Shown: in pieces, positions 25,426-32,386 of the stretch
Layout: each line of letters opens with the position of its first letter
How positions within the stretch are numbered: the first letter of the stretch is position 1
Assembly (NCBI GenBank): GCA_910583775.1
Contig: CAJTYD010000022.1
Location: 1-32,386, forward strand
DNA: 32,386 bases
Direction of reading: 5' to 3'
Source: an uncultured Muribaculaceae bacterium
GTDB taxonomy: Bacteria; Bacteroidota; Bacteroidia; Bacteroidales; Muribaculaceae
Position numbers and translations under genes: made by a program
The notes under the pieces: generated by a model
Database searches by the model: none
What the model was told of the DNA's origin: nothing
Seen by the model: the letters and a program-made list of their open reading frames with translations, nothing else

Positions 25426-25974
25426 TTATTTCTTTTCGTATGCCGGAATGGATTTCATCTTCATGTGGTAGATCAATGCGGAATATGGCTTGATCTCACC
25501 GCGGCCCGCGGCTCCGTAAGCCGACATGGCGGGGATGACGATCGTCACCGAGTCGCCGACGTGGAGCGAGGTCATGGCCGCCCACATTCCGACGATGTTC
25601 TGGTTGGGACAGCTCTGATAGATGGAGTCGCCGTATGTGGTATTGGAATAGGAGTCGCCGAGACTGTTCCCCTCCACGTCCTCCATCTCGTATTTGATGT
25701 TGACCGTCGAGGTGCTCATCGGCACGAGATTGTTCTGGGTGAGGCTGCGGTCGTTGTGCCATTTTATAAGCACGTAGTCGTAAAGTGCCCATGTGGGAGT
25801 GACTTTGGTATAGACATTCTCTCCGTTTTCGGTTAGCAGCTCCATCTTCATCACATATTCCTCGTTCTTCTGTTTCCACTCGGCATATTCCGTGAGCGAA
25901 TCGTCATCGCCGTTAAGGCAGCTTGTGAGTGAAATCAAGGCTATGAACAATGGGAGAAATAATAATTTTTTCAT
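25426..25974 (-). CDS. FKBP-type peptidyl-prolyl isomerase lipoprotein
   Basis: The 182-aa protein starts at the ATG at 25974, which opens a lipoprotein signal with lipobox LTSC (Cys19). An upstream in-frame extension to 26067 overlaps the LemA gene and has no signal, so I reject it. The C-terminal part (about 75-180) is an FKBP domain: the VNIKYEM strand, MWAAMTSLHVGDSVTIVIPAMSAYGAAG, and the closing strand ALIYHMKMKSI. FKBPs isomerise Xaa-Pro bonds and act as periplasmic chaperones. The spacing to neighbours is 10 and 18 nt, fitting an operon of LemA, FKBP and S9 peptidase. Confidence 0.88.
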   Translation of the reverse strand: MKKLLFLPLFIALISLTSCLNGDDDSLTEYAEWKQKNEEYVMKMELLTENGENVYTKVTPTWALYDYVLIKWHNDRSLTQNNLVPMSTSTVNIKYEMEDVEGNSLGDSYSNTTYGDSIYQSCPNQNIVGMWAAMTSLHVGDSVTIVIPAMSAYGAAGRGEIKPYSALIYHMKMKSIPAYEKK

Positions 25975-25984
25975 AAAAATCGTC

Positions 25985-26575
25985 TTAGAATTTAACCTCC
26001 GGGGCTTTCTCGGCGCCGGCTTCGGCCTTGAACTGGGGTTTCTCTTTGAATCCGAACCAACCGGCATAGATCATCGTGGGGAATTTCTTGATGCTGGTGT
26101 TGTAGTCGCGCACGGCCTCCGTGTAGCGCTTGCGTTCGGTCGAGATCCGGTTTTCGGTCCCTTCGAGCTGGGCCTGGAGGTTCATGAAGTTTTCGTTTGC
26201 TTTCAGGTCGGGATATGCCTCGGTTACGGAGAGAAGCGATTTGAGAGCCTGCGAGAGCTCGCCCTGCGCCTGCTGGTAGCGGGCGAGGTTCTCCTCGGTG
26301 AGATCGTCGGCGTCAAGAGTTATGGAAGTGGCTTTGGCGCGGGCCTCGGTCACCTTCACGAGGGTCTCCTCCTCGTGCGTCGAATATCCCTTCACAGTGT
26401 TTACGAGATTGGGAATGAGGTCGGAGCGGCGCTGATACTGGTTTTCTACCTGGGCCCAGGCCTGGTCGACGTTCTGCTGTTTCTCCACCAGACTGTTGTA
26501 GTTGCAGGAGGAAAGAGATCCCATCATCATGACGGCCGCCAGCATTCCTAATATTTTATTGATCTGTTTTCTCAT
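25985..26575 (-). CDS. lemA: LemA family lipoprotein
   Basis: The 196-aa protein has a lipoprotein signal (lipobox SLSSC, Cys24) followed by the LemA coiled-coil core. The signature is NYNSLVEKQQNVDQAWAQVE, then RRSDLIPNLVNTVKGYSTHE and EARAKA, ending with YNTSIKKFPTMIYAGWFGFKEKPQF. LemA proteins have an N-terminal membrane attachment and an extracytoplasmic alpha-helical bundle; their role is not well defined. The gene lies 10 nt before the FKBP gene and about 54 nt after the glyS stop. Confidence 0.93.
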   Translation of the reverse strand: MRKQINKILGMLAAVMMMGSLSSCNYNSLVEKQQNVDQAWAQVENQYQRRSDLIPNLVNTVKGYSTHEEETLVKVTEARAKATSITLDADDLTEENLARYQQAQGELSQALKSLLSVTEAYPDLKANENFMNLQAQLEGTENRISTERKRYTEAVRDYNTSIKKFPTMIYAGWFGFKEKPQFKAEAGAEKAPEVKF

Positions 26576-26628
26576 TTGAATGCGGTATAAATAAAAATTA
26601 TTACTTAAGTCTGAATTATGCAGCCTGA

Positions 26629-28173
26629 TCAGACAAGTTTCTTAAGAAGACTGTTGAGGCTTACCTCCTCCGAGAGTATCTTCTCGAGCTCATCGACCGA
26701 CAGGCGTTTCTGCTCCATCGAGTCGCGCTCGCGGAGGGTGACGGTGCCGTCTTCGAGTGTCTGGTGATCGACTGTGATGCAATAGGGAGTTCCTATGGCG
26801 TCCTGACGGCGGTAACGCTTGCCTATGGAGTCTTTCTCGTCATACTGACAGGTGAAGTCGAAACGGAGACGGTGCTGGATCTCACGCGCCTTTTCGGGAA
26901 GGCCGTCTTTCTTGACAAGCGGAAGCACGGCGCATTTCACCGGAGCTATAGGAGCCGGGAAATGAAGCACCACACGACGGTCGCCTCCTCCGAGATCCTG
27001 ATCCTCGTAGCAACTGCAGAACACGCTCAGGAACATGCGGTCGACGCCGATCGAGGTCTCGATAACGTAAGGCACGTAGCTCTCGTTGAGCTCCGGGTCG
27101 AAATACTGAATCTTCTTGCCTGAGAATTTCTCATGCTGCGAGAGGTCGAAGTTGGTGCGGGAATGGATTCCCTCCACCTCCTTGAATCCGAAAGGCATCT
27201 CGAACTCGATGTCGGTGGCGGCGTTGGCGTAGTGGGCGAGCTTCTCGTGGTCGTGGAAACGGTATTTCGAATCGCCGAGCCCGAGGTTCTTGTGCCATTT
27301 CAGACGGGTCTGGCGCCAGAAATCGAACCATTTGAGCTCCTCGCCGGGACGGACGAAGAACTGCATCTCCATCTGCTCGAACTCCCTCATGCGGAAGATG
27401 AACTGCCGGGCCACGATCTCGTTGCGGAAGGCCTTGCCGATCTGCGCGATACCGAAGGGGAGACGCATACGGCCGGTCTTCTGAACGTTAAGATAATTCA
27501 CGAATATGCCCTGGGCGGTTTCGGGACGGAGATATACGTCCATAGCTCCGTCGGCCGTCGATCCCATCTCGGTCTTGAACATAAGGTTGAACTGACGCAC
27601 GTCGGTCCAGTTGCGGGTGCCGCTGATGGGGTCAACTATCTCATAGTCGAGGATGATCTGCTTGAGGTCGGCGAGATCGTTGGCGTTCATGGCGTTTGAG
27701 AAACGCTCGTGAAGCTCGTCGCGTTTCTTCTGATGTTCGAGCACGCGCGGATTAGTCTTGCGGAACATCTCCTCGTCGAAGCTCTCGCCGAAGCGTTTGG
27801 CGGCCTTGGCAACCTCTTTGTTGATTTTATCGTCGAATTTCGCTATCTCGTCTTCGATGAGCACGTCGGCGCGGTAGCGCTTCTTTGAATCTTTGTTGTC
27901 GATCAGAGGATCGTTGAAGGCGTCGACATGACCGGAGGCCTTCCAGATGGTGGGATGCATGAAGATAGCCGAGTCGATGCCGACTATGTTGTCGTGAAGC
28001 ATGGTCATGGCTTCCCACCAGTAACGCTTGATATTGTTCTTAAGCTCTACTCCGTTCTGTCCGTAATCATATACGGCCGACAGACCGTCATAAATTTCAC
28101 TTGACTGAAAAACGAACCCATACTCTTTGGCATGGGCAATGATTGTCTTAAAGACATCTTCCTGTTTTGCCAT
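26629..28173 (-). CDS. glyS: Glycyl-tRNA synthetase
   Basis: The 514-aa class II synthetase is of the eukaryote-like alpha2 type. It attaches glycine to tRNA-Gly. Motif cues are GFVFQSSEIYDGL near the start, RPETAQGIFVNYLNV, motif 2 FRNEIVARQFIFRMREFEQMEMQFF, and the motif 3 and anticodon-binding part with APIKCAVLPL-like APVKCAVLPL. The length matches Bacteroides homologues. I start at the ATG at 28173 (MAKQEDVFKTII), where AAGGAG directly precedes the ATG, rather than at 28302, which adds 43 residues in another composition. A TAAATTTG box on the minus strand (28272-28279) is a likely promoter. Confidence 0.96.
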   Translation of the reverse strand: MAKQEDVFKTIIAHAKEYGFVFQSSEIYDGLSAVYDYGQNGVELKNNIKRYWWEAMTMLHDNIVGIDSAIFMHPTIWKASGHVDAFNDPLIDNKDSKKRYRADVLIEDEIAKFDDKINKEVAKAAKRFGESFDEEMFRKTNPRVLEHQKKRDELHERFSNAMNANDLADLKQIILDYEIVDPISGTRNWTDVRQFNLMFKTEMGSTADGAMDVYLRPETAQGIFVNYLNVQKTGRMRLPFGIAQIGKAFRNEIVARQFIFRMREFEQMEMQFFVRPGEELKWFDFWRQTRLKWHKNLGLGDSKYRFHDHEKLAHYANAATDIEFEMPFGFKEVEGIHSRTNFDLSQHEKFSGKKIQYFDPELNESYVPYVIETSIGVDRMFLSVFCSCYEDQDLGGGDRRVVLHFPAPIAPVKCAVLPLVKKDGLPEKAREIQHRLRFDFTCQYDEKDSIGKRYRRQDAIGTPYCITVDHQTLEDGTVTLRERDSMEQKRLSVDELEKILSEEVSLNSLLKKLV

Positions 28174-28271
28174 CTCCTTGTTGTGTTGGAATATGTTGTT
28201 GGAATGATTTATTTCTATATGATTCCATTGTACCCTCGGCCGTAGTCGGCCATCACGGACACAATATCTTG

Positions 28272-28303
28272 CAAATTTACTTATTATTATTGAAAATGGC
28301 AAT
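28272..28303 (-). promoter_or_regulatory. Likely promoter of glyS
   Basis: On the minus strand TAAATTTG (pattern TAnnTTTG) lies at 28279-28272, about 100 bp upstream of the glyS ATG. A partial ATTG box is about 20 bp further up (28303-28300). The -7 box is exact; the -33 box is only three of four. Confidence 0.4.
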
Positions 28304-28386
28304 ATGTGAGGCGTCGGCTCACTTTCTTTTTGATTTTTTTACATTTCCATCGCACCCGAGGGGGGCGTCGGTTGTTATAATGGAAA

Positions 28387-28392
28387 AGGAGG
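28387..28392 (+). promoter_or_regulatory. Strong Shine-Dalgarno deciding the start of the Gly/Pro-rich protein
   Basis: AGGAGG lies eight bases before the ATG at 28401, the best SD in the window. It selects 28401 over the in-frame ATG at 28380, which has no SD and no signal peptide in reach. Confidence 0.6.
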
Positions 28393-28400
28393 AAACTGCT

Positions 28401-28925
28401 ATGAAAACATTATTGAAAAATATGGCGAAAGGATTGCTCTCCGCGATGGTTGTAGGATTGAGCTCGTTGGCGATGGTTGCCCAGAACAGCCTTCCCGCCC
28501 CCGGGTCGGGCGGTAGTTTCCGCCCGAACGTCGGCTCTTTCGGAGGCCCGGGATTCGGAGGATTTAATCCAGGCCCACCCCCTCCTTCATCCTGGGGAAA
28601 TCCGTGGAGTTCAGGCTGGGGATACGGCTCCACAGTAGTGGTGTCGCCCGTCATAACGCCTGGTGTGGCGAACCAGGGAATAACAAAGGTGGTGGCCTGC
28701 GGATACGACACAATGGGAGTCTGGAGAGTGATCCCGCTTCTGGTCAGCTATCAGTATAACGGCGTCGAATATGTGGTTAATGTCTTGAACGCCTGGAATC
28801 CATGGTCTGACAGATGGGACCGCGGGGTAGACACACCTGCCTATTCAACCGATTATTATCTGCGCGGAACGGAATATGACTATTACACCGTGCTGCCTAC
28901 CGGAACCTTCTATTTCAACTTGTAA
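28401..28925 (+). CDS. Small secreted Gly/Pro-rich protein
   Basis: The 174-aa protein has a signal peptide (about 1-28, ending MVAQ). A Gly/Pro/Ser/Asn-rich stretch (about 30-75) follows, then a Tyr/Trp/Val-rich beta-type tail (VACGYDTMGVWRVIPLLVSYQYNG). It is unknown but looks like other small Bacteroidales secreted proteins with a Gly/Pro linker and a short aromatic domain. It is the only gene of its transcript, with a terminator 91 bp downstream. Confidence 0.75.
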   Translation: MKTLLKNMAKGLLSAMVVGLSSLAMVAQNSLPAPGSGGSFRPNVGSFGGPGFGGFNPGPPPPSSWGNPWSSGWGYGSTVVVSPVITPGVANQGITKVVACGYDTMGVWRVIPLLVSYQYNGVEYVVNVLNAWNPWSDRWDRGVDTPAYSTDYYLRGTEYDYYTVLPTGTFYFNL

Positions 28926-29015
28926 TGTCCGGGCGGAGATTTCGAAAATCAGAGGGGATACCCGGAATTGCTGTTCATCAGAACTAATCCGATTTGACTT
29001 TAATTCATAAAAATT

Positions 29016-29045
29016 AAGGGAGCATAGCGATTGTGCTCCTTTTTT
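29016..29045 (+). terminator. Rho-independent terminator of the Gly/Pro-rich protein gene
   Basis: Nine base pairs, with one G-T wobble, close a 9-nt loop (arms 29016-29024 and 29034-29042). A T run follows through 29045. It lies about 90 bp after the stop at 28925. Confidence 0.7.
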
Positions 29046-29063
29046 GTTCCCTTTTTACCTGAA

Positions 29064-29098
29064 TTTCCCGAATTATTCAAACAAAATTATTATCTTCG
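29064..29098 (+). promoter_or_regulatory. Probable promoter of the OPT transporter
   Basis: TATCTTCG at 29091-29098 resembles the TAnnTTTG box with one change. A TTTC-like element lies at 29064-29067, at a spacing of 23 bp, a little long. It is 88 bp before the ATG at 29187. Confidence 0.35.
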
Positions 29099-29186
29099 CA
29101 AAATAAGTTGCCGGCGCGACTGAGCGGAAGGTTCCCAGATACTGTTCTACCGGGCGGCACAAAGGATAAACTAATCTAACAATAAA

Positions 29187-31166
29187 ATGAAAGAAGACGA
29201 AGAAGTTTACACCACCGACACCGGTTTGCCTGAGAACGCGTTTCGCGAACTGGCGGCCGACGAACAATATGTTCCGGTGATGAAACCGGCCCACGACCAG
29301 AAGGAGGTAACTCCCTATTCTGTCGGAATGGGTCTGGTAATGGCGGTGATTTTCAGTGCCGCCGCAGCTTATCTCGGCCTTAAGGTGGGCCAGGTGTTCG
29401 AGGCGGCGATCCCTATCGCGATCATCGCCGTCGGAATGAGCAACGCCCTCGGCAAAAAGAATTCCTTGGGGCAGAACGTAATCATCCAGTCGATCGGCTC
29501 CTGCTCGGGCGTGATCGTGGCCGGAGCGATATTCACTTTGCCGGCCCTCTATATCCTGCAGGGGGATTATCCCGACATCATGGTGAATTTCTACCAGATA
29601 TTCCTCAGTTCGCTGTTAGGAGGTATTCTCGGCATCCTGTTCTTCATTCCTTTCCGTAAGTATTTCGTGAAGGACATGCACGGCAAGTATCCCTTCCCGG
29701 AGGCTACGGCCACGACCCAGGTGCTTATCTCCGGCCAGCAGTCGGCCGCCGACGGGAGCTCCGGTCAGGCAAAGACCCTGATCGTTGCTTCGCTCATCGG
29801 AGGTGTATACGACTATATAGTGGCAACCTTCGGATGGTGGGCCGAGACGGTATCCACCACAGTCGCCGGCTGGGGGCAGGTGATCGCAGAAAAGACCAAA
29901 CTCGTCTTCAGCTGCAACACCGGAGCGGCCCTTCTCGGTCTGGGCTATATCGTCGGTCTGAAGTATGCTTTCGTTATTTTCGCAGGTTCGATCTTCGTCT
30001 GGTGGATCATCATTCCTCTGCTCGGAACATACGGTTCTCCGGAGTTCGTGGCAATGGAACCCGAGACGCTTTTCAAGGATTACGCCCGTATGATCGGCAT
30101 CGGCGGTATCGCGATGGCCGGCGTGATCGGGATCATCAAGTCGTGGCCTATCATCCGTCAGGCTGTAGGTCTGGCCGGCCGTGAGTTCAAAGGAGGCGCC
30201 AAAGATAAGACCAAAGAGATCAGATGGCAGCTCGATATCTCGATGAAGCACGTTGTGTTCTTCATCCTGCTTGCCCTTGTGGCCGTGTTCCTCTTCTTCT
30301 GGTTCGGCGTTATCCACACGCTCTGGCAGGCGGCTGTAGCCTGGGTTGTGGTGACCATAATCGCATTCCTCTTTACCACTGTCGCCGCCAATGCAATCGC
30401 TATCGTCGGCACAAACCCTGTTTCAGGCATGACGCTTATGACGCTTATCATCGCTTCGGCGATTTTCGTCGGAATCGGTCTTAACGGCACATCCGGTATC
30501 GTGGCCTCGATGGTGATCGGCGGCGTTGTCTGCACGGCTCTCTCGATGGCCGGCGGCTTCGTGACCGACCTCAAGATCGGCTACTGGCTCGGCTCCACAC
30601 CCAAGAAGCAGGAATCCTGGAAGTTCCTCGGCACGCTGGTTTCGGCAGCTACCGTAGGCGGCGTGATCATCGTGCTCAACAAGGTCTACGGCTTTACAGG
30701 CGACAATGCTCTCGTAGCTCCTCAGGCCAACGCCATGGCGAAGGTGATCGAGCCTTTGATGATGGGTGGCGAGACTCCCTGGATCCTTTATATGGTGGGA
30801 GCTTTCCTCGCTCTGATCCTCAACTGGCTTGGCGTTCCGGCGCTCGCTTTCTGTCTGGGTATGTTCATTCCTCTCCAGCTTAATACGCCGATGCTCGTCG
30901 GAGGAGCAGTTTCCTGGTTCGTCGGCCGTTCGTCGAAGGATAAAAAAGTATGTGACGCGCGTCGCGACCGGGGAACGCTTATCGCTTCCGGACTTATCGC
31001 CGGCGGCGCGCTCTTCGGAGTGTTCGCGGCAATCACCCGTTTTGTCGGCTATGAGTATGCCAATCCTCTTTCGGAGACCGTCTCGCAGTCGCTTGGTTGC
31101 GTGGCATACGTTCTCCTTATCGCCTATTTCATCTGGGATTCAAAGCGCGCCAAAGCTGCTGAATAA
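29187..31166 (+). CDS. OPT family oligopeptide transporter
   Basis: The 659-aa polytopic membrane protein has about 14-16 hydrophobic segments and matches the bacterial OPT family. Cues are VGMGLVMAVIFSAAAAYLGLKVGQ at the first TM, NALGKKNSLGQNVIIQSIGS, KYPFPEATATTQVLISGQQ, a NPVSGMTLMTLIIASAIF helix and LNWLGVPALAFCLGMFIPLQ near the end. OPT members import peptides or metal chelates with protons; the substrate is not evident here. The N-terminal tail of 45 residues is cytoplasmic and acidic. A perfect 21-bp inverted repeat follows, 17 nt after the stop. Confidence 0.93.
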   Translation: MKEDEEVYTTDTGLPENAFRELAADEQYVPVMKPAHDQKEVTPYSVGMGLVMAVIFSAAAAYLGLKVGQVFEAAIPIAIIAVGMSNALGKKNSLGQNVIIQSIGSCSGVIVAGAIFTLPALYILQGDYPDIMVNFYQIFLSSLLGGILGILFFIPFRKYFVKDMHGKYPFPEATATTQVLISGQQSAADGSSGQAKTLIVASLIGGVYDYIVATFGWWAETVSTTVAGWGQVIAEKTKLVFSCNTGAALLGLGYIVGLKYAFVIFAGSIFVWWIIIPLLGTYGSPEFVAMEPETLFKDYARMIGIGGIAMAGVIGIIKSWPIIRQAVGLAGREFKGGAKDKTKEIRWQLDISMKHVVFFILLALVAVFLFFWFGVIHTLWQAAVAWVVVTIIAFLFTTVAANAIAIVGTNPVSGMTLMTLIIASAIFVGIGLNGTSGIVASMVIGGVVCTALSMAGGFVTDLKIGYWLGSTPKKQESWKFLGTLVSAATVGGVIIVLNKVYGFTGDNALVAPQANAMAKVIEPLMMGGETPWILYMVGAFLALILNWLGVPALAFCLGMFIPLQLNTPMLVGGAVSWFVGRSSKDKKVCDARRDRGTLIASGLIAGGALFGVFAAITRFVGYEYANPLSETVSQSLGCVAYVLLIAYFIWDSKRAKAAE

Positions 31167-31182
31167 TTGAGATAACTTTATG

Positions 31183-31231
31183 GTTTAAACTGATTCTCAA
31201 GGCAACATGCGCCTTGAGAATCAGTTTAAAC
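31183..31231 (+). repeat. Perfect 21-bp inverted repeat with 7-nt loop after the OPT gene
   Basis: Arms at 31183-31203 and 31211-31231 are exact reverse complements with a 7-nt loop. It lies 17 nt after the OPT stop and 33 nt before the MgtC gene. It lacks a T run, so it could be a terminator of a different kind, an mRNA-stabilising hairpin or a protein site. Confidence 0.8.
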
Positions 31232-31263
31232 AGTTTATAAGGAAATATCTTTTGAAGTGAACT

Positions 31264-31989
31264 ATGACAGAATTCTGTTTTCAGATCTTAGACAGTATCA
31301 ATTCTCTTGAAGTGAATATGACCAACAGTATGTTCCGCCTGGTGCTGAGCATGGTGTTGGGAATGATAGTAGGTGCCGAACGAAAGCGCAAAGGGCAGAT
31401 CGCCGGAATCCGTACTTTCGCCCTCATCTCGATGGGAGCCTGTCTGGCGATGCTTCTCTCCATCTATGTTCCGCAGGTATATCTGGGACTTAAGAACGGA
31501 GATCCGGGACGTATCGCCGCGCAGGTCATAACCGGTATCGGTTTCATCGGCGGCGGCGCGATGATTCACATGAAGGGTGCTGTAAAAGGTCTGACAACGG
31601 CGGCCGGAATCTGGATGACGGCGATAATTGGCATGGCTGTCGGCATCGGCATGTATCTATGCTCTATCGGCGCGACTATTCTGATTCTTCTTACTCTCGT
31701 CACCTTCGAGCAGTATGAGAAACGCCGCAAGCTCGGCCAGGAATCGAAGGTGATCAGCATAACGGTAAGCGGCATTCTGAAGGATGTGACCGATTACAGA
31801 AAAGTGTTCGGTGAATACAACGTCCACCTTTCCACTTTCTACATCGAGTACGACTACGAACACGATCAGACCGTTCTGAATTTCGTCATCCTCGCCCACG
31901 CCTACACCGATCTGCTTCCCGTCCTCTCAAAAGTGGGCGAAGTCCACAAGACCCTCCGCCTCACCCTCTCCTCCCAGCTCGACATCTGA
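31264..31989 (+). CDS. MgtC/SapB family membrane protein
   Basis: The 241-aa protein has the MgtC N-terminal membrane domain (about 20-145, four to five TM segments). Its signatures are GMIVGAERKRKGQIAGIRTFALISMGACL, GIGFIGGGAMIHMKG..KGLTTAAGIWMTAIIGMAVGIG. A C-terminal cytoplasmic ACT-like domain follows (about 160-241). The family links to magnesium limitation and intracellular survival in pathogens, and to housekeeping roles elsewhere. It may be in one transcript with the OPT gene or separated from it by the palindrome. Confidence 0.93.
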   Translation: MTEFCFQILDSINSLEVNMTNSMFRLVLSMVLGMIVGAERKRKGQIAGIRTFALISMGACLAMLLSIYVPQVYLGLKNGDPGRIAAQVITGIGFIGGGAMIHMKGAVKGLTTAAGIWMTAIIGMAVGIGMYLCSIGATILILLTLVTFEQYEKRRKLGQESKVISITVSGILKDVTDYRKVFGEYNVHLSTFYIEYDYEHDQTVLNFVILAHAYTDLLPVLSKVGEVHKTLRLTLSSQLDI

Positions 31990-32386
31990 TCCCTATCCTC
32001 TCTCTTCTTTGAAAATATCCCGTATTTTTATAGCTTATGGATAGTGAAAAACTTAAGAAACTCTAACACCACGTACAGACAGCTCTACTCCTACGAAAGC
32101 CGCCGCCAGCTCCGCGGCCGCGAGCTTCTCTTCTCTGTCGCCCTAAGAAAATGAAGTTCTATTTGTAATTTTTCATATAATATATTAAAAATTTCCTCTT
32201 TCGTGAGTTAATTATAATAAAATTATAAATTAATTCTCAATATTTTAAATCTCACGCAAAGTAAGTCGAAAGATTGTCACCCCTACCTTAAAGGTAAGAG
32301 AACAGGTAAATCTCCCGCAGAGCCGCTGAGAATTAACTGCTTAGCTGAGGCCTATTCCCAATTTAGAGAATGCGCCTTCGGCTTAA
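31990..32386. other. Terminal intergenic stretch without a supported gene
   Basis: I see no supported gene in these 397 bases. A GTG-started frame at 32044-32154 would encode a basic 36-residue peptide with high third-position GC, in an otherwise AT-rich stretch. It has no SD and could be the end of a decayed gene. From 32155 to 32270 the sequence is very AT-rich. The last 110 bases turn back to mixed composition, including a small TACCTTaaaGGTA inverted repeat at 32274-32286. No tRNA or repeat is recognised. Confidence 0.4.

Noticed and set aside
25975..26067. Upstream extension of the FKBP gene
   Set aside because: It overlaps the lemA coding region and would bury the lipoprotein signal; the ATG at 25974 opens it cleanly.
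26609..26634. GTCTGA/TCAGAC hairpin after glyS as a terminator
   Set aside because: Six base pairs only, a 14-nt loop, partly over the stop codon and without a T run; too weak to call.
26632..28302. glyS start at 28302
   Set aside because: The extra 43 residues have no family match, and the ATG at 28173 gives the usual length.
28167..28400. Upstream extension of the Gly/Pro-rich protein from 28167
   Set aside because: It overlaps the glyS start and 5' leader, and the AGGAGG at 28387-28392 points to the ATG at 28401.

Overview
The window looks like a chromosomal segment of a gut-type Bacteroidales, plausibly Muribaculaceae. The evidence is a eukaryote-like single-chain GlyRS, a TIGR02757 protein, an OPT transporter, MgtC, LemA and a GH10-like DUF187 lipid-export-type secreted enzyme. 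Two promoters also fit the Bacteroidetes pattern TTTG - 20/21 bp - TAnnTTTG. This assignment rests on family recall only, because no search was run.

Left half (1-18.8 kb, plus strand, AT-richer): one long co-directional cluster. A promoter at 36-67 leads into a stand-alone LytTR DNA-binding protein, an FHA/two-TM/zinc-ribbon protein and an exported caspase-fold peptidase. A second promoter at 2036-2068 leads into an acidic protein with an 18-fold Pro-Glu repeat. Tightly linked behind it are a double zinc ribbon-FHA protein, a PP2C phosphatase, a transmembrane Ser/Thr kinase and two exported proteins of unknown role; the joints are ATGA overlaps or gaps of 0-6 nt. Then come six exported proteins that share one N-terminal beta-rich domain but carry different C-terminal modules (Sel1 arrays, OmpA-like, carboxypeptidase-regulatory-like), with one orphan secreted protein among them. 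A second acidic protein, paralogous at its N-terminus to the first, and a long Sel1 protein close the cluster. A perfect 16-bp stem hairpin follows. The layout suggests a phosphorylation circuit (kinase, phosphatase, two FHA readers) coupled across the inner membrane to exported Sel1, OmpA-like and caspase-like effectors. I know of no named system with this set of parts, and it is the best candidate here for something undescribed.

Middle (18.8-20.1 kb, minus strand): a small DUF-type protein and a Fic AMP-transferase gene. The Fic gene is broken twice, by an early in-frame TAG and a frameshift at an A6 run.

Right half (20.1-32.4 kb, GC-richer, ordinary chromosomal content): minus-strand units are small lipoprotein / TIGR02757 / GH10-like enzyme, then lemA / FKBP lipoprotein / S9 peptidase, and glyS. 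A divergent small Gly/Pro-rich secreted protein is followed by the plus-strand OPT-family transporter and an MgtC-family protein. The last 400 bases hold no gene I can support.
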